A stretch of 64,000 nucleotides of DNA, from NCBI RefSeq assembly GCF_014649795.1, contig NZ_BMTS01000014.1:219740-283739 (forward strand). The letters are read 5' to 3'. This DNA comes from Streptomyces melanogenes. GTDB taxonomy: Bacteria; Actinomycetota; Actinomycetes; Streptomycetales; Streptomycetaceae. This document shows positions 1 through 8,585 of the stretch, piece by piece. Numbering within the stretch: the first letter of the stretch is position 1; each line of letters begins with the position of its first letter. A program made the translations under genes and the position numbers. The notes beneath the pieces were generated by a model. The model was not told the origin of the DNA. It ran no database searches and saw only the letters and a list, made by a program, of their open reading frames with translations.

Positions 1-1
1 G

Positions 2-505
2 GTCGTCCTCCTGGACGTGCACCTGCCGGGCGGCGGCGGGGTGGAAGTCCTGCGCCGTTCGGCCCCGTTGATGGCGGCCGCGGAGAACCCGGTGCGCTTC
101 CTCGCGCTGTCCGTCTCGGACGCGGCGGAGGACGTGATCGGGGTGATCCGGGGCGGTGCGCGCGGCTACGTCACCAAGACGATCACGGGTACGGACCTGG
201 TCGACTCGATCTTCCGGGTCCAGGAGGGCGACGCGGTGTTCTCGCCGCGGCTGGCGGGCTTCGTCCTGGACGCGTTCGCGTCGACGGACGCGCCGCCGGT
301 CGACGAGGACCTGGACCGCCTCACCCAGCGCGAGCGGGAGGTGCTGCGGCTGATCGCGCGCGGCTACGCGTACAAGGAGATTGCCAAGCAGCTGTTCATC
401 TCGGTGAAGACGGTCGAGTCGCACGTCTCGGCGGTGCTGCGCAAGCTCCAGCTGTCCAACCGGCACGAGCTGACGCGGTGGGCCACGGCTCGACGGCTGG
501 TCTGA
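2..505 (+). CDS. NarL/FixJ-type response regulator with LuxR DNA-binding domain, 5' end outside the window
   Basis: This is the 3' part of a two-component response regulator. Only the last 167 residues are visible. The frame opens with VVLLDVHLPGG, whose Asp (bases 14-16) sits at the phosphoacceptor position of the receiver domain, and a receiver Lys follows in YVTKTITG. The last ~60 residues hold a LuxR-type helix-turn-helix, starting LTQREREVLRLIARG and continuing through KEIAKQLFISVKTVESHV. By family, phosphorylation by a partner histidine kinase would let it bind promoter DNA. The kinase is not in the window and is presumably upstream. The regulon cannot be inferred. The next gene begins 128 bp downstream with its own ribosome binding site, so co-transcription is uncertain. 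Confidence 0.93.
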   Translation, partial: VVLLDVHLPGGGGVEVLRRSAPLMAAAENPVRFLALSVSDAAEDVIGVIRGGARGYVTKTITGTDLVDSIFRVQEGDAVFSPRLAGFVLDAFASTDAPPVDEDLDRLTQREREVLRLIARGYAYKEIAKQLFISVKTVESHVSAVLRKLQLSNRHELTRWATARRLV

Positions 506-633
506 CGGGGCGGGGGCTCCGGGAGGGGGTGGGCGGAACCGGGATTGTCAGGATGGCGTCAAGACTCAACGTGCACTCCTTGCACGGCAGTTGGGATCCA
601 CGATGATCGTCGGACACGGGGGAGGGACTGTCC

Positions 634-1092
634 ATGGGCTTCGAGGAAGAGTGGGCGTCGAGCAAGGCGGCCGCGGCGCGGCAGCCGGGGGGCATGCGGC
701 TCGACGGGGCGTACGACGGGCCGTTCCCGCCGTCGGGGCCGGGCGGTGACAAGGACCTGAACTCCAGCCCCGCGCGGAAGACCGCCGCCGCCAACGACAT
801 CGAGACCGACTTCGAGCCGCACACGAAGACGGCCGGTGCGTGGGCGGACGAGGCCACGGGGACGGCGGCCAAGGCGTTCGCCGGGTGGGCGACCGCGGCC
901 GGGCTGACGAAGGCCCAGGAGCGGTGGGGGAAGTCGGTCACCGCGTTACTCGGCCGGCTGGCCGGGGAGAAGTCCGCGCTGCGCGGCACGACGGGCTACT
1001 TCCAGAAGAACGACTTCGGCGTCGGCAACGACTTCGCGCCGCTCCTCAGACCGTCCTCGCTCAGCCAGTTCTCGCCGCCGCCGCACGCGTAG
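634..1092 (+). CDS. WXG100/ESX-like small helical protein, TTA-containing
   Basis: A 152-residue protein without signal peptide or membrane segment. The middle (about residues 50-135) is predicted by eye to be a helical hairpin with AGAWADEA, FAGWATAAG and ERWGKS, resembling WXG100-type substrates of type VII (ESX) secretion. I cannot prove the family. The start ATG is preceded by GGGAGGG at 9 bp. It sits 10 bp ahead of the large gene at 1103, so the two are almost certainly one operon, as expected for an ESX-like protein and its larger partner. Codon 105 (bases 946-948) is TTA, the rare leucine codon read by bldA tRNA in Streptomyces, so translation should depend on development. No ESX core gene (EccC, EccD, MycP) is in the window. 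Function is unknown. Confidence 0.85.
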   Translation: MGFEEEWASSKAAAARQPGGMRLDGAYDGPFPPSGPGGDKDLNSSPARKTAAANDIETDFEPHTKTAGAWADEATGTAAKAFAGWATAAGLTKAQERWGKSVTALLGRLAGEKSALRGTTGYFQKNDFGVGNDFAPLLRPSSLSQFSPPPHA

Positions 1093-1102
1093 GAGTCCTC
1101 TG

Positions 1103-3364
1103 ATGCTGACCTACGAACTGATCATGAAGACGGACTTCTCGCAGCTCACCACGGCCGCCACCAAGTGGGACGACATGGCAGGGGAGCTCAAGAAGCTGGA
1201 GGAGCGCTACAAGACCCAGGTCCAGAACGTGAGTCTGGACGGCACCTGGACCGGCCAGGCCTCGCTCTACTCCCGGCCGAACTTCGCGGCGACGCACACG
1301 CAGTACGTCGCCGCGCAGACCGAGGCCAAGGCCGTCGCCTCCCTGTTACGCGATGCCCACGCCCAGTTCGTGGACCTGAAGAAGCGGGTGGAGTCCGCGC
1401 GGGACGACGCCGTCAAGGCGGGGATGAAGGTCTCCGAGACGGGCGCCGCGACCTTCGACTACAGCAAGGTCAGCGCGACGGAGGCCGATTCGGTCCGCCA
1501 CGACCCGGGCCTGCGCACCACCGAGAACTCGTGGTCGCAGCACATCGCGCAGGCCGTGACGGCCATGAACGACGCCGACCAGGGCGTGAAGATCGCCCTG
1601 GAGGCGGTCGGCGCCGACCTCGACCTGTTCGACGACACGGCGAACGGCTTCAACGCCAAGGCCAACGGCGACGTGGAGTTCTACGAGGCCAAGGCCATGA
1701 TCCCGCTGGCCGAGAAGATCAAGGACGGCGACAAGCTGTCCCCCGAGGAGCTGGCCGAGGCCGAGTCGCTCTTCCGGGACAACTCCCACGACAAGGGCTT
1801 CACCCAGACGCTGTTGCAGAGCCTGGGCCCGGACGGCGCGGTCCAGTTCACCCGGCACATCAACGACTGGTCGCTCTCCGACAAGTCCCACAAGGACGAC
1901 TACGCGACTCTGGAACGCGGCTTCGCCACCTCCCTGGCCACCGCGACGACGGTCCCGGGCAAGGTCACGGACATGCCGCCGGGCTCCGCCAAGTACAACG
2001 AGTGGCTCAACAGCCCGGACGGGAAGTTCTACAAGGGGTGGATGGAGGGGATGGAGAAGACGGGGGTCCACGACTACGGGAGCAACACCCGGCCGCTGCT
2101 CGGCTACCAGCTCCTCACCACGCTGATGCAGAAGGCCGACGGTATGTACGACGACCAGTATCTGAACGCGCTGGGCGACCAGATGATCGCGGCGGAGCGC
2201 GGCCAGAAGTCCAACATCTTCGACACCTGGGGCGCCGACTACAAGGGCGTCACCCCGGACCCGGTCGACGCGCTGCTCGGCGTCATGAGCAAGAACCCGG
2301 ACGCGGCGACGTTCTTCTTCGACCCGGCGGACAAGACGGGCGCGGACCACCTGCACTACCTCGCGGGGCACGGGGGCGGCACGCGCGACTGGCCGCAGCA
2401 CATGGTGTCGGGCGGGGTGGCCACGGCGACGTACGACCTGCCCGACAGCCATGCCGGGCTGGGGCTCGCCCTGGAGGCCGCGGCGACCGGACACCCGCCC
2501 TTCGGCCCGAACCAGGACCCCTGGCCGGTGCCCACGCACACCGAGGCCCAGGCCCGGGTGATGAACGGGATCATCGGCCAGCTCGACCAGGGCACCAGCA
2601 CCGAGGTGCACAAGAACATGCAGGCGGCGGTGGCCAAGGCCCTGGCGGAGTACACCCCGGACACCCACCAGATCCTCGGCAACGCGGGCGGCGGCTACAT
2701 CCGCGGCATGAACGACGGGTTCTTCGTGGACGACAAGGGCATGGCGCACCTGGCCACGACACCGGACAAGCTGGTGCACGTCATGCGGGGGCTCTCCGAG
2801 GATCCGGCCGCCTTCGCGGACCTCAGCAAGACGGAACTGCGCTATCTGGACCACGAGCTGAGCACGCTCCCGAAGGGCGCCAGTCCGCTCGACCAGAACG
2901 ACCTCATCGCCAAGTCGGGCAACGCCCTGGGCACGTACACGGCGATCCGCGAGGACGTGCTCAACGACGGCCGTGTGAACGCCTATTCGTCGGCGGACTG
3001 GAAGGCGAAGGTGGCCTACCACATCATCGGCGGAGTCGTGACGCCGATGACGATCCCCACGACCGGCGGCGGGTCGATCGTCGTCGGAGACGCGCTGCAG
3101 CGCGGTGTGGACACACTGGCGTGGATGTGGGGCAACGAGATGAAGGCGGGTGCGGACGCCGAGGCCAACGCGAAGATCTCCGACACCTTCCTCAACGCCG
3201 ACACCCAGATGCGCACGGTGGTGAACACCTGGGGGGAGGACCGCTACGGCACCGGTGACCCGGAGGCGCGGAAGCTGGTGGACGAGTACATCCGGCGCAT
3301 GCACGACAGCCACACCACGGGCCTGTCCCAGGCCAAGGGCTATCTGACCGACACCACCAACTGA
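1103..3364 (+). CDS. Large ESX-associated hypothetical protein (DUF6571-like), TTA-containing
   Basis: A 753-residue protein without an obvious signal peptide or membrane helix. The first ~110 residues are alpha-helical and coiled-coil-like, with an SLDGTWTGQAS turn reminiscent of the WXG hairpin. The rest is a long, mostly helical region typical of the Streptomyces family I recall as DUF6571. The ATG follows AGGAG by 6 bp. A TTA codon lies at bases 1346-1348 (codon 82). Residues ~480-640 (KLVHVMRGLSEDPAAFADL and surroundings) align by eye with the next gene product, so the two share a domain. Operon position after a WXG-like protein suggests a type VII secreted effector or secretion partner. 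No catalytic motif was recognised and its activity is unknown. Confidence 0.85.
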   Translation: MLTYELIMKTDFSQLTTAATKWDDMAGELKKLEERYKTQVQNVSLDGTWTGQASLYSRPNFAATHTQYVAAQTEAKAVASLLRDAHAQFVDLKKRVESARDDAVKAGMKVSETGAATFDYSKVSATEADSVRHDPGLRTTENSWSQHIAQAVTAMNDADQGVKIALEAVGADLDLFDDTANGFNAKANGDVEFYEAKAMIPLAEKIKDGDKLSPEELAEAESLFRDNSHDKGFTQTLLQSLGPDGAVQFTRHINDWSLSDKSHKDDYATLERGFATSLATATTVPGKVTDMPPGSAKYNEWLNSPDGKFYKGWMEGMEKTGVHDYGSNTRPLLGYQLLTTLMQKADGMYDDQYLNALGDQMIAAERGQKSNIFDTWGADYKGVTPDPVDALLGVMSKNPDAATFFFDPADKTGADHLHYLAGHGGGTRDWPQHMVSGGVATATYDLPDSHAGLGLALEAAATGHPPFGPNQDPWPVPTHTEAQARVMNGIIGQLDQGTSTEVHKNMQAAVAKALAEYTPDTHQILGNAGGGYIRGMNDGFFVDDKGMAHLATTPDKLVHVMRGLSEDPAAFADLSKTELRYLDHELSTLPKGASPLDQNDLIAKSGNALGTYTAIREDVLNDGRVNAYSSADWKAKVAYHIIGGVVTPMTIPTTGGGSIVVGDALQRGVDTLAWMWGNEMKAGADAEANAKISDTFLNADTQMRTVVNTWGEDRYGTGDPEARKLVDEYIRRMHDSHTTGLSQAKGYLTDTTN

Positions 3365-3384
3365 CGCCGGGACGCCACGGAGCC

Positions 3385-4446
3385 GTGACAGTGACGAACT
3401 CGCAAGCGCCGTCGGCGCCGCGCGCGTCCCGGCGCCCTCCGACGGGGGTGCTCGCGGCCGCCGCGGCCGTGGTCGTGCTCGCCGCAGGGGCGGGGACCTG
3501 GCTGCTCGTGCGGTCCGGCGGCGAGGAGGGGCCCTCCTGCGCCACCGTCGGCGAGGACGCCCGCATCCGGAAGGACCTGGCCCCCGCCGACGCGTCGGGC
3601 ATGAACTGCCGGGAGCTGGCGGCCGCGTTGAAGAAGGCGGCGGCCCCGGACGGCTCCGGGCGGCACACCCTGGAGCAGGCGGGGGTGATGCGCGACCTCG
3701 TCAACACGCTCGACGACGACTTCCGGGACCGCTCCACGGCGGACCTCGCGGCGCCCCTGCGGGAGCCGGTCGCGGAGCTGCTCGCCGACTACGCGACGGA
3801 CATGCACACCATGCTCGTGCACTACTCGGAGTCGATGGCCTACATCAGGCACGCGGGACCGAACGGCGGCCCGTGGCGCGACGAGAAGGGAGTCGTCCGC
3901 ATGCCGGTGGAGAACCAGTCGCTCATCCGGGTCATGCGGGCGGTCTCCGACGACCCCGCCGCGTACGCGACGCTCCGGAAGGCCGAGACCGGGCGCTCGG
4001 CGGAGGATCTGGCCCGTATCACCAAGACGTCGGCCGGGGACGCCGTCTCCGTTCCGGTCGGCGCCACGGCCACCGCGCTGGGGCTGCTCGACGCCATGGC
4101 CGAGGAGGTCCTCGCCACCGGCTCGAAGAGCGAGGCGGCCCGGTGGAAGGCGGACGTGGTGAAGGGTCTGTCGGACGGGGGCGCGAGTGAGGTGCCCGCG
4201 TTCTCCGCCGACCCGGCGCGGTACATCGCCGGCACCTGGGAGCGCGGCACCGCCGCCGGCGGCTACCCGGCCCTGGGCGGCCAGACGCGGGACATGGTCG
4301 GCATCCTGGTGAAGGCGAGCGGCCGCCCGGCCGAGTCCGTCGCGGAGCCCCTGCGGGAGGCCGTGGCCGCCGGCCGGGTCGGGCGGGACTGGCTGGCCGA
4401 GGCGCTGATCACCATAGGCTCCCCGCCCAGGAGCCCCCGCACGTAA
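3385..4446 (+). CDS. Membrane-anchored hypothetical protein sharing a domain with the preceding gene
   Basis: A 353-residue protein starting at GTG 3385, 20 bp after the preceding stop. Residues ~20-42 (GVLAAAAAVVVLAAGAGTWL) form one hydrophobic segment after a basic stretch, giving a type II anchor with the rest outside. The exported part contains LIRVMRAVSDDPAAYATL, closely matching KLVHVMRGLSEDPAAFADL of the upstream protein, and the similarity extends on both sides (YIR...DEKG versus YIR...DDKG, and AARWKADV versus SADWKAKV). It therefore looks like a membrane-tethered paralogue of the partner's C-terminal half. Possible roles are receptor, chaperone or immunity factor for that protein, which is inference only. 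No enzymatic motif was seen and there is no TTA codon. Confidence 0.83.
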   Translation: MTVTNSQAPSAPRASRRPPTGVLAAAAAVVVLAAGAGTWLLVRSGGEEGPSCATVGEDARIRKDLAPADASGMNCRELAAALKKAAAPDGSGRHTLEQAGVMRDLVNTLDDDFRDRSTADLAAPLREPVAELLADYATDMHTMLVHYSESMAYIRHAGPNGGPWRDEKGVVRMPVENQSLIRVMRAVSDDPAAYATLRKAETGRSAEDLARITKTSAGDAVSVPVGATATALGLLDAMAEEVLATGSKSEAARWKADVVKGLSDGGASEVPAFSADPARYIAGTWERGTAAGGYPALGGQTRDMVGILVKASGRPAESVAEPLREAVAAGRVGRDWLAEALITIGSPPRSPRT

Positions 4447-4498
4447 AAACCCGGCAAACCAGTCAACCCACACATCCCCGTCACCCCTCTCCCCCCAC

Positions 4499-5716
4499 GT
4501 GAGCACCCCGCACCACCTGACCGACCTGACCGGCACCCCCTTCCTCGCCGTCACCCTCTTCGCCGCCGTGCTGGCCGTCGTCCTGCCGCTCGCGGTGTGG
4601 GGGCGGGTGCGGGGGCCACGGGTCGTGCGTGCCGGGGTGCGGCTCGGGATGGTCGTCGTGGCGCAGGTCAGTGCCGTGCTCGTGGTGTTCGTGGCCGTCA
4701 ACGACCAGTACGGGCTCTACGACAGCTGGGGCGATCTGCTCGGCACCGAGAGCCACGTCGCGGCCGCGCCCGACCTCGGGGCGGACGGGACCGGAGGGCG
4801 GGACATCTCCGCCGCCCCCCGCGTCCGGCAGGCCTTCTCGCCCGTCACCGGGGACCCGGACATCGGCCCGGGGCTGCGGCTCACCCACCTCAAGGGGGCG
4901 CTCTCCGGCGCCGAGGGGGAGGTGTACGTGTGGCTGCCGCCGCAGTACGGGGAGCCGAAGTACAAGAACATGGACTTCCCCGTCGTCGAGCTGCTCGCCG
5001 GGTACCCCGGCTCCGCCCGCGACTGGTGGGGCAACCTCGACGTACAGACGCAGCTGGAGCCGATGATGGAGCACGGGGAGGTCGCGCCGTTCATCCTCGT
5101 CTCGCCGCGCACCACGCTGCTGCCCGGCAAGGACACCGGCTGCGCCAACGTGCCGGGCACCGTCAACGCCGACACCTGGCTCAGCGTGGACGTACGGAAG
5201 ATGGTCACCGACACCTTCCGGGCGCGGAAGGACGCCGACGGCTGGGCCGTCGCCGGGTTCTCCGCCGGGGCCCACTGCGCGGCCAAGCTCGCGATCGAGC
5301 ACCCCGACCGCTACCGCGCGGCCATCGGCTTCTCCGGCTACAACGACCCCGCCGCCGAGCCCGACTCCATCGCCGCCCACGACGCCCGGCTGCGGCGCAC
5401 CACGAACCCGCTGTGGACGCTCACCCACGCCCGCCGCCCGCCCCGCACCTCCCTCTACCTCACCGGCGAGCCCAAGGACGGGTACGACGACGGCCTTGCG
5501 ATCCAGCGGGCCGCGCAGCCGCCCACCCGCGTCACCGTCCTGCCCTCCACGGGCGGGCACCGCGTGACCGTCTGGAGGCCATTGGTGCCGGCGGCCTTCC
5601 GCTGGCTCAGCGGGGTCGTCGGGGGACCGATGGGCGCGGAAGCAAGCACCGGGAAAGTAAAGGCCTCGCAAAGCGGGGCAACTCCAGTCAGCGCAACCGG
5701 CTCTTCACGGGCGTGA
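4499..5716 (+). CDS. Membrane-anchored alpha/beta hydrolase of the esterase D / antigen 85-like family, copy 1
   Basis: A 405-residue protein with a GTG start. Two hydrophobic segments near the N terminus (about residues 13-33 and 45-68) are followed by an extracytoplasmic hydrolase domain. The nucleophile elbow is GFSAG inside WAVAGFSAGAHCAAKLA, with TGCANVPGTVNADTW just upstream. A late His in GGHRVTVW is the probable catalytic His. The PF00756 family includes esterase D and mycolyltransferase-like enzymes, and the substrate here is unknown. The stop TGA shares one base with the ATG of the next gene, a closely related paralogue, so the two are translationally coupled tandem duplicates. The C-terminal ~25 residues are absent from copy 2. 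Confidence 0.87.
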   Translation: MSTPHHLTDLTGTPFLAVTLFAAVLAVVLPLAVWGRVRGPRVVRAGVRLGMVVVAQVSAVLVVFVAVNDQYGLYDSWGDLLGTESHVAAAPDLGADGTGGRDISAAPRVRQAFSPVTGDPDIGPGLRLTHLKGALSGAEGEVYVWLPPQYGEPKYKNMDFPVVELLAGYPGSARDWWGNLDVQTQLEPMMEHGEVAPFILVSPRTTLLPGKDTGCANVPGTVNADTWLSVDVRKMVTDTFRARKDADGWAVAGFSAGAHCAAKLAIEHPDRYRAAIGFSGYNDPAAEPDSIAAHDARLRRTTNPLWTLTHARRPPRTSLYLTGEPKDGYDDGLAIQRAAQPPTRVTVLPSTGGHRVTVWRPLVPAAFRWLSGVVGGPMGAEASTGKVKASQSGATPVSATGSSRA

Positions 5717-6852
5717 TGAGCCTGACCGGTACCCCCTTCCTGCTGACCGCCGTCGTCGTGGCGGTGGCGGCCCTGCTGCTGCCCCTGTTCCTGTGGAGCA
5801 GGATCGGCGGGCCGGCCGTGGTGCGCGGGGCCTCCCGGCTGCTCATGCTGCTGTTCGCGCAGTTCACCGCCATCCTCGTCGTCTTCGTGATGGTCAACAA
5901 CGCCAACGGGCTCTACGACACCTGGGACGACCTGCTGGGCACCGGCAACCACGTCAACGCCGCCCCCGACCTCGGCCCCGACGGCACCGGAGGCAAGAAG
6001 GCCGCCTCCGCGCCCAAGGTCAAGCAGGCCTTCAAGGAGTACAAGGGCAAGGTCGGCAACGGCGTCATGAAGACCACGCTCAAGGGCGCGATCTCCGGCG
6101 TCGAGGGCGACGTGGCGGTCTGGCTGCCGCCGCAGTACAACGACCCCGCGTACAAGGACAAGACGTTCCCCGTGGTCGAGCTGCTGCCCGGCTACCCGGG
6201 CTCGATCGGCGCCTGGTTCGGCTCGCTGCACACCCAGCGCCAGCTCACGCCGATGATGCAGCGCGGCGAGGTCGCGCCGTTCATCCTCGTCTCGCCGCGC
6301 ACCACGCTGCTGGACGGCCGCGACACCGGCTGCGCCAACGTGCCGGGCACCGTCAACGCCGACACCTGGATCAGCGTGGACGTACGCAAGATGATCACCG
6401 ACAACTTCCGGGCCGCCACCGGGCCCGAGGGCTGGGCCGTCGCCGGGTACTCGGCGGGCGGCCACTGCGCCGCCAAGCTCGCCATAGCGCACCCCGACCG
6501 CTACCGCGCCGGCGTCGACCTCTCCGGCTACAACGACCCGGCCGCCGAGGGCGCCTCGATCACCGCGCACGACCCGAAGCTGCGCCGCGAGTCCAACCCG
6601 CTGTGGATCCTCAAGAACGCCACGACCCCGCCGCACACCTCGTTGTTCGTCTCCGGCGACCTGGGCGACGGCTACAACGACGGCCTGGCCCTGAAGAAGG
6701 CCGCCAAGGCCCCGACCACCGTCCACGTCGTGCGGCTGAACGGCGGCGGCCACCGCAGCAGCGTCTGGGAGCACCAGGTGCCCGACGTCTTCCGCTGGCT
6801 CACCAAGGAGCTCGGTCAGGCGGGCCGGGTGGCGCCCGCGAACGGCATCTGA
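5716..6852 (+). CDS. Membrane-anchored alpha/beta hydrolase of the esterase D / antigen 85-like family, copy 2
   Basis: A 378-residue paralogue of the upstream gene, with the same layout. It has N-terminal membrane segments (SLTGTPFLLTAVVVAVAALL and a second near residue 45), then a hydrolase domain with GYSAG, TGCANVPGTVNADTW and GGHRSSVWEHQ. ATG 5716 overlaps the previous stop by one base. An in-frame GTG lies directly before it, and no clear Shine-Dalgarno is seen, consistent with coupling. Both copies keep the Ser elbow and a late His, so both are probably active. The last 37 bp run antisense through the end of the convergent NlpC/P60 gene. Substrate is unknown. Confidence 0.87.
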   Translation: MSLTGTPFLLTAVVVAVAALLLPLFLWSRIGGPAVVRGASRLLMLLFAQFTAILVVFVMVNNANGLYDTWDDLLGTGNHVNAAPDLGPDGTGGKKAASAPKVKQAFKEYKGKVGNGVMKTTLKGAISGVEGDVAVWLPPQYNDPAYKDKTFPVVELLPGYPGSIGAWFGSLHTQRQLTPMMQRGEVAPFILVSPRTTLLDGRDTGCANVPGTVNADTWISVDVRKMITDNFRAATGPEGWAVAGYSAGGHCAAKLAIAHPDRYRAGVDLSGYNDPAAEGASITAHDPKLRRESNPLWILKNATTPPHTSLFVSGDLGDGYNDGLALKKAAKAPTTVHVVRLNGGGHRSSVWEHQVPDVFRWLTKELGQAGRVAPANGI

Positions 6853-7895
6853 TCGATCGGCGCGATCCGCACCGGCGCCCCCGGGTGCGGCGCGTGGATC
6901 ATCTGGCCGCCGCCGATGTAGAGCCCGACGTGGCTGATGCCCGAGTAGAAGAAGACCAGGTCGCCGGGGGCGAGCGCGGAACGGGACACCCGGGCGCCCG
7001 AGTTGATCTGCGTGTACGTGGTCCGGGGCAGCGCGACGCCCGCCGCGCCCCAGGCCGCCTGGGTCAGCCCCGAGCAGTCGAACGAGGACGGCCCGGTCGC
7101 GCCCCACACGTACGGCTTGCCGAGCGCGGTGTACGCGAACGCCACGGCGGCCGCCGCCCGGCCGCTGGGGGCCGGGAGCAGCCCGGCGGGCGCGGCGGGC
7201 GCACCGGGGGCGGAGGAGCGGCTGGCGCGGCCCGGGGCGCCCGCGTCGGCGCGGTCGCCGTCCTCGCCGTCGTACGCGGCCCGCTGCTCGGCGGTCAGCT
7301 GCGCCAGCAGCGCCTGCGCCGAGTCGATCTTCGACTTGATGGTCTCCTTCTGGCGCCTGAGCTCGGCCTGCCGCTCGCGCAGTTCGCCGAGCCTGCCGTC
7401 GGCGGCGGTGTGCAGCCGCTTCAGCTCGGCGAGCTGCTTGCGGACCCCGGCCACCGCGGTCGCCGTCCGGTCCCCGGCCCGCTCCTGGAAGGCCGCGTCG
7501 TCCAGGTACCGCTGCGGGTCGGACGACAGCATCAGCTGGAGCGCGGGGGCGACCCCGCCGGTGCGGTACTGGGCGGTGGCGATCGAGCCCAGCGCGTTGC
7601 GCGCGCTGTTGAGCCGGTCGGTCTTGCGCGCGGCCTCGTCCTGGAGCGCGGCGACGGACTTCTGGGTGTCGTCCGCCTTCTCCTTGGCGCCGTTGTACGC
7701 CTCGGTGGCGACCTCCGCGTCGTGGTAGAGCGCGTCCACCTTGGCCTTGACCTGGGCCGGGGTCAGGCGGGGCTCGGCGTGGCCGGAGCCCTCGAAGGCG
7801 GTGGCGGTGGCGGCTCCGGCCAGTGCGAGGGTCGCCGCGGTGCGGGCGGCGGGGCCGGTGAGCGGGTGCTGCCTGGGCTTTCGGTGTGCAGCCAC
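6816..7895 (-). CDS. Secreted NlpC/P60 peptidoglycan endopeptidase
   Basis: A 359-residue exported cell-wall hydrolase. It has an N-terminal signal peptide with Ala-rich core, a long coiled coil (~residues 45-205), an Ala/Gly-rich linker and a C-terminal NlpC/P60 domain. The catalytic Cys is in SSFDCSGLTQAAW, the catalytic His in ISHVGLYIG, and a polar third residue in MIHAPHPG. Such enzymes cut the D-Glu to diamino acid bond of stem peptides, and the coiled coil often holds the enzyme in check. The start GTG (7893-7895) is chosen because the resulting MAAHRKPRQ matches the N terminus of the paralogue at 8586. Its 3' end overlaps the esterase gene by 37 bp. The leader is GC-rich and foldable. 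Confidence 0.9.
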   Translation of the reverse strand: MAAHRKPRQHPLTGPAARTAATLALAGAATATAFEGSGHAEPRLTPAQVKAKVDALYHDAEVATEAYNGAKEKADDTQKSVAALQDEAARKTDRLNSARNALGSIATAQYRTGGVAPALQLMLSSDPQRYLDDAAFQERAGDRTATAVAGVRKQLAELKRLHTAADGRLGELRERQAELRRQKETIKSKIDSAQALLAQLTAEQRAAYDGEDGDRADAGAPGRASRSSAPGAPAAPAGLLPAPSGRAAAAVAFAYTALGKPYVWGATGPSSFDCSGLTQAAWGAAGVALPRTTYTQINSGARVSRSALAPGDLVFFYSGISHVGLYIGGGQMIHAPHPGAPVRIAPIDQMPFAGATRPA

Positions 7896-7921
7896 TAGGG
7901 CCTTCACGTCCTTCCGTGCAC

Positions 7922-8024
7922 ATCCGGCGACGGACCGCACAGGGGGGGACGGCCCGCCGCCGGATCTCTCGGCTTGGCGACCGATGACCGCCCTTGAGGG
8001 GGCGGCGATGGGGAGTCGGTCACC
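7922..8024 (-). promoter_or_regulatory. Structured 5' leader of the NlpC/P60 gene
   Basis: Read on the minus strand, the leader can form an outer helix between 8018-8024 and 7976-7982 enclosing a hairpin (8000-8005 with 7988-7993), followed by an 8-bp perfect stem (7958-7965 with 7922-7929) close to the start codon. c-di-AMP (ydaO-type) riboswitches are known before wall hydrolase genes in Streptomyces, but I do not see their conserved blocks here. I therefore call only a foldable leader with unknown ligand, if any. Confidence 0.35.
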
Positions 8025-8218
8025 TGGGGGAGGACGCTAAACCTGGGTGACACGGGGGAGTGAAGCAAAGCTGTGAAGTGTTCTTTTCCGGCGCTCAAGT
8101 GACCGTGTGCGACCGGTCGACCGTCGAGCGGGCCCGGTTCCTGGTGCCGGTGTGACCGAAGAGCCGGGGGCCCACCTGCCCGCCGCGCCCGGACACGGGG
8201 TGGCTAGGCTCGCCAACC

Positions 8219-8572
8219 ATGGACGTACTGATCAATGTCTTCGTCGCCCTGCACATCATCGGCATCGCCTCGCTGCTCGGAGGCTTTCTGACCCAGATGA
8301 AGGCGATGGGTGCCGGGACCGCGCGGTTCGTGCCCGCCATGCTGCACGGCGCGCTGACGATGCTGGTCACGGGCGTCGCCCTGGTCGGCCTCAACCAGGC
8401 CGACGACAACTCCGTGAACACCGCCAAGATCGGGCTGAAGCTGGCGGTCCTGGTGGTGATCCTCGGCCTGGTCTATGTGAAGCGGGACGACGAGAAGGTG
8501 GAGAAGGCGCTGTTCGGCGCGGTCGGCGGCCTCACCGTGGCGAACATCTTCATCGCGACGCTGTGGACGTGA
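8219..8572 (+). CDS. Small four-helix integral membrane protein
   Basis: A 117-residue, very hydrophobic protein. Four membrane segments lie at about residues 4-25, 40-60, 72-90 and 98-116, with short polar loops (QADDNSVNTAK and KRDDEKVEK). It lies alone between two NlpC/P60 genes, transcribed away from the first and toward the second, from which it is separated by only 13 bp. I recognise it as a conserved actinobacterial membrane protein without known function. No Shine-Dalgarno is obvious, so the transcript may be leaderless or nearly so. Confidence 0.82.
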   Translation: MDVLINVFVALHIIGIASLLGGFLTQMKAMGAGTARFVPAMLHGALTMLVTGVALVGLNQADDNSVNTAKIGLKLAVLVVILGLVYVKRDDEKVEKALFGAVGGLTVANIFIATLWT

Positions 8573-8585
8573 GCCGCGCCGGGGG

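Noticed and set aside
545..572. PafBC-like box (TTGTCAGGA) before the WXG-like gene
   Set aside because: The upstream box has mismatches and no TANNNT lies at N8; only AAGACT at N7. This is too weak next to the matches at 9.9 and 19.2 kb.
7896..8110. Possible c-di-AMP (ydaO) riboswitch before the first NlpC/P60 gene
   Set aside because: Hairpins exist, but the conserved blocks expected of the ydaO type (such as GGGGTGAA and GTCAGCTAACC) are absent. The leader of the second NlpC/P60 gene also lacks them.
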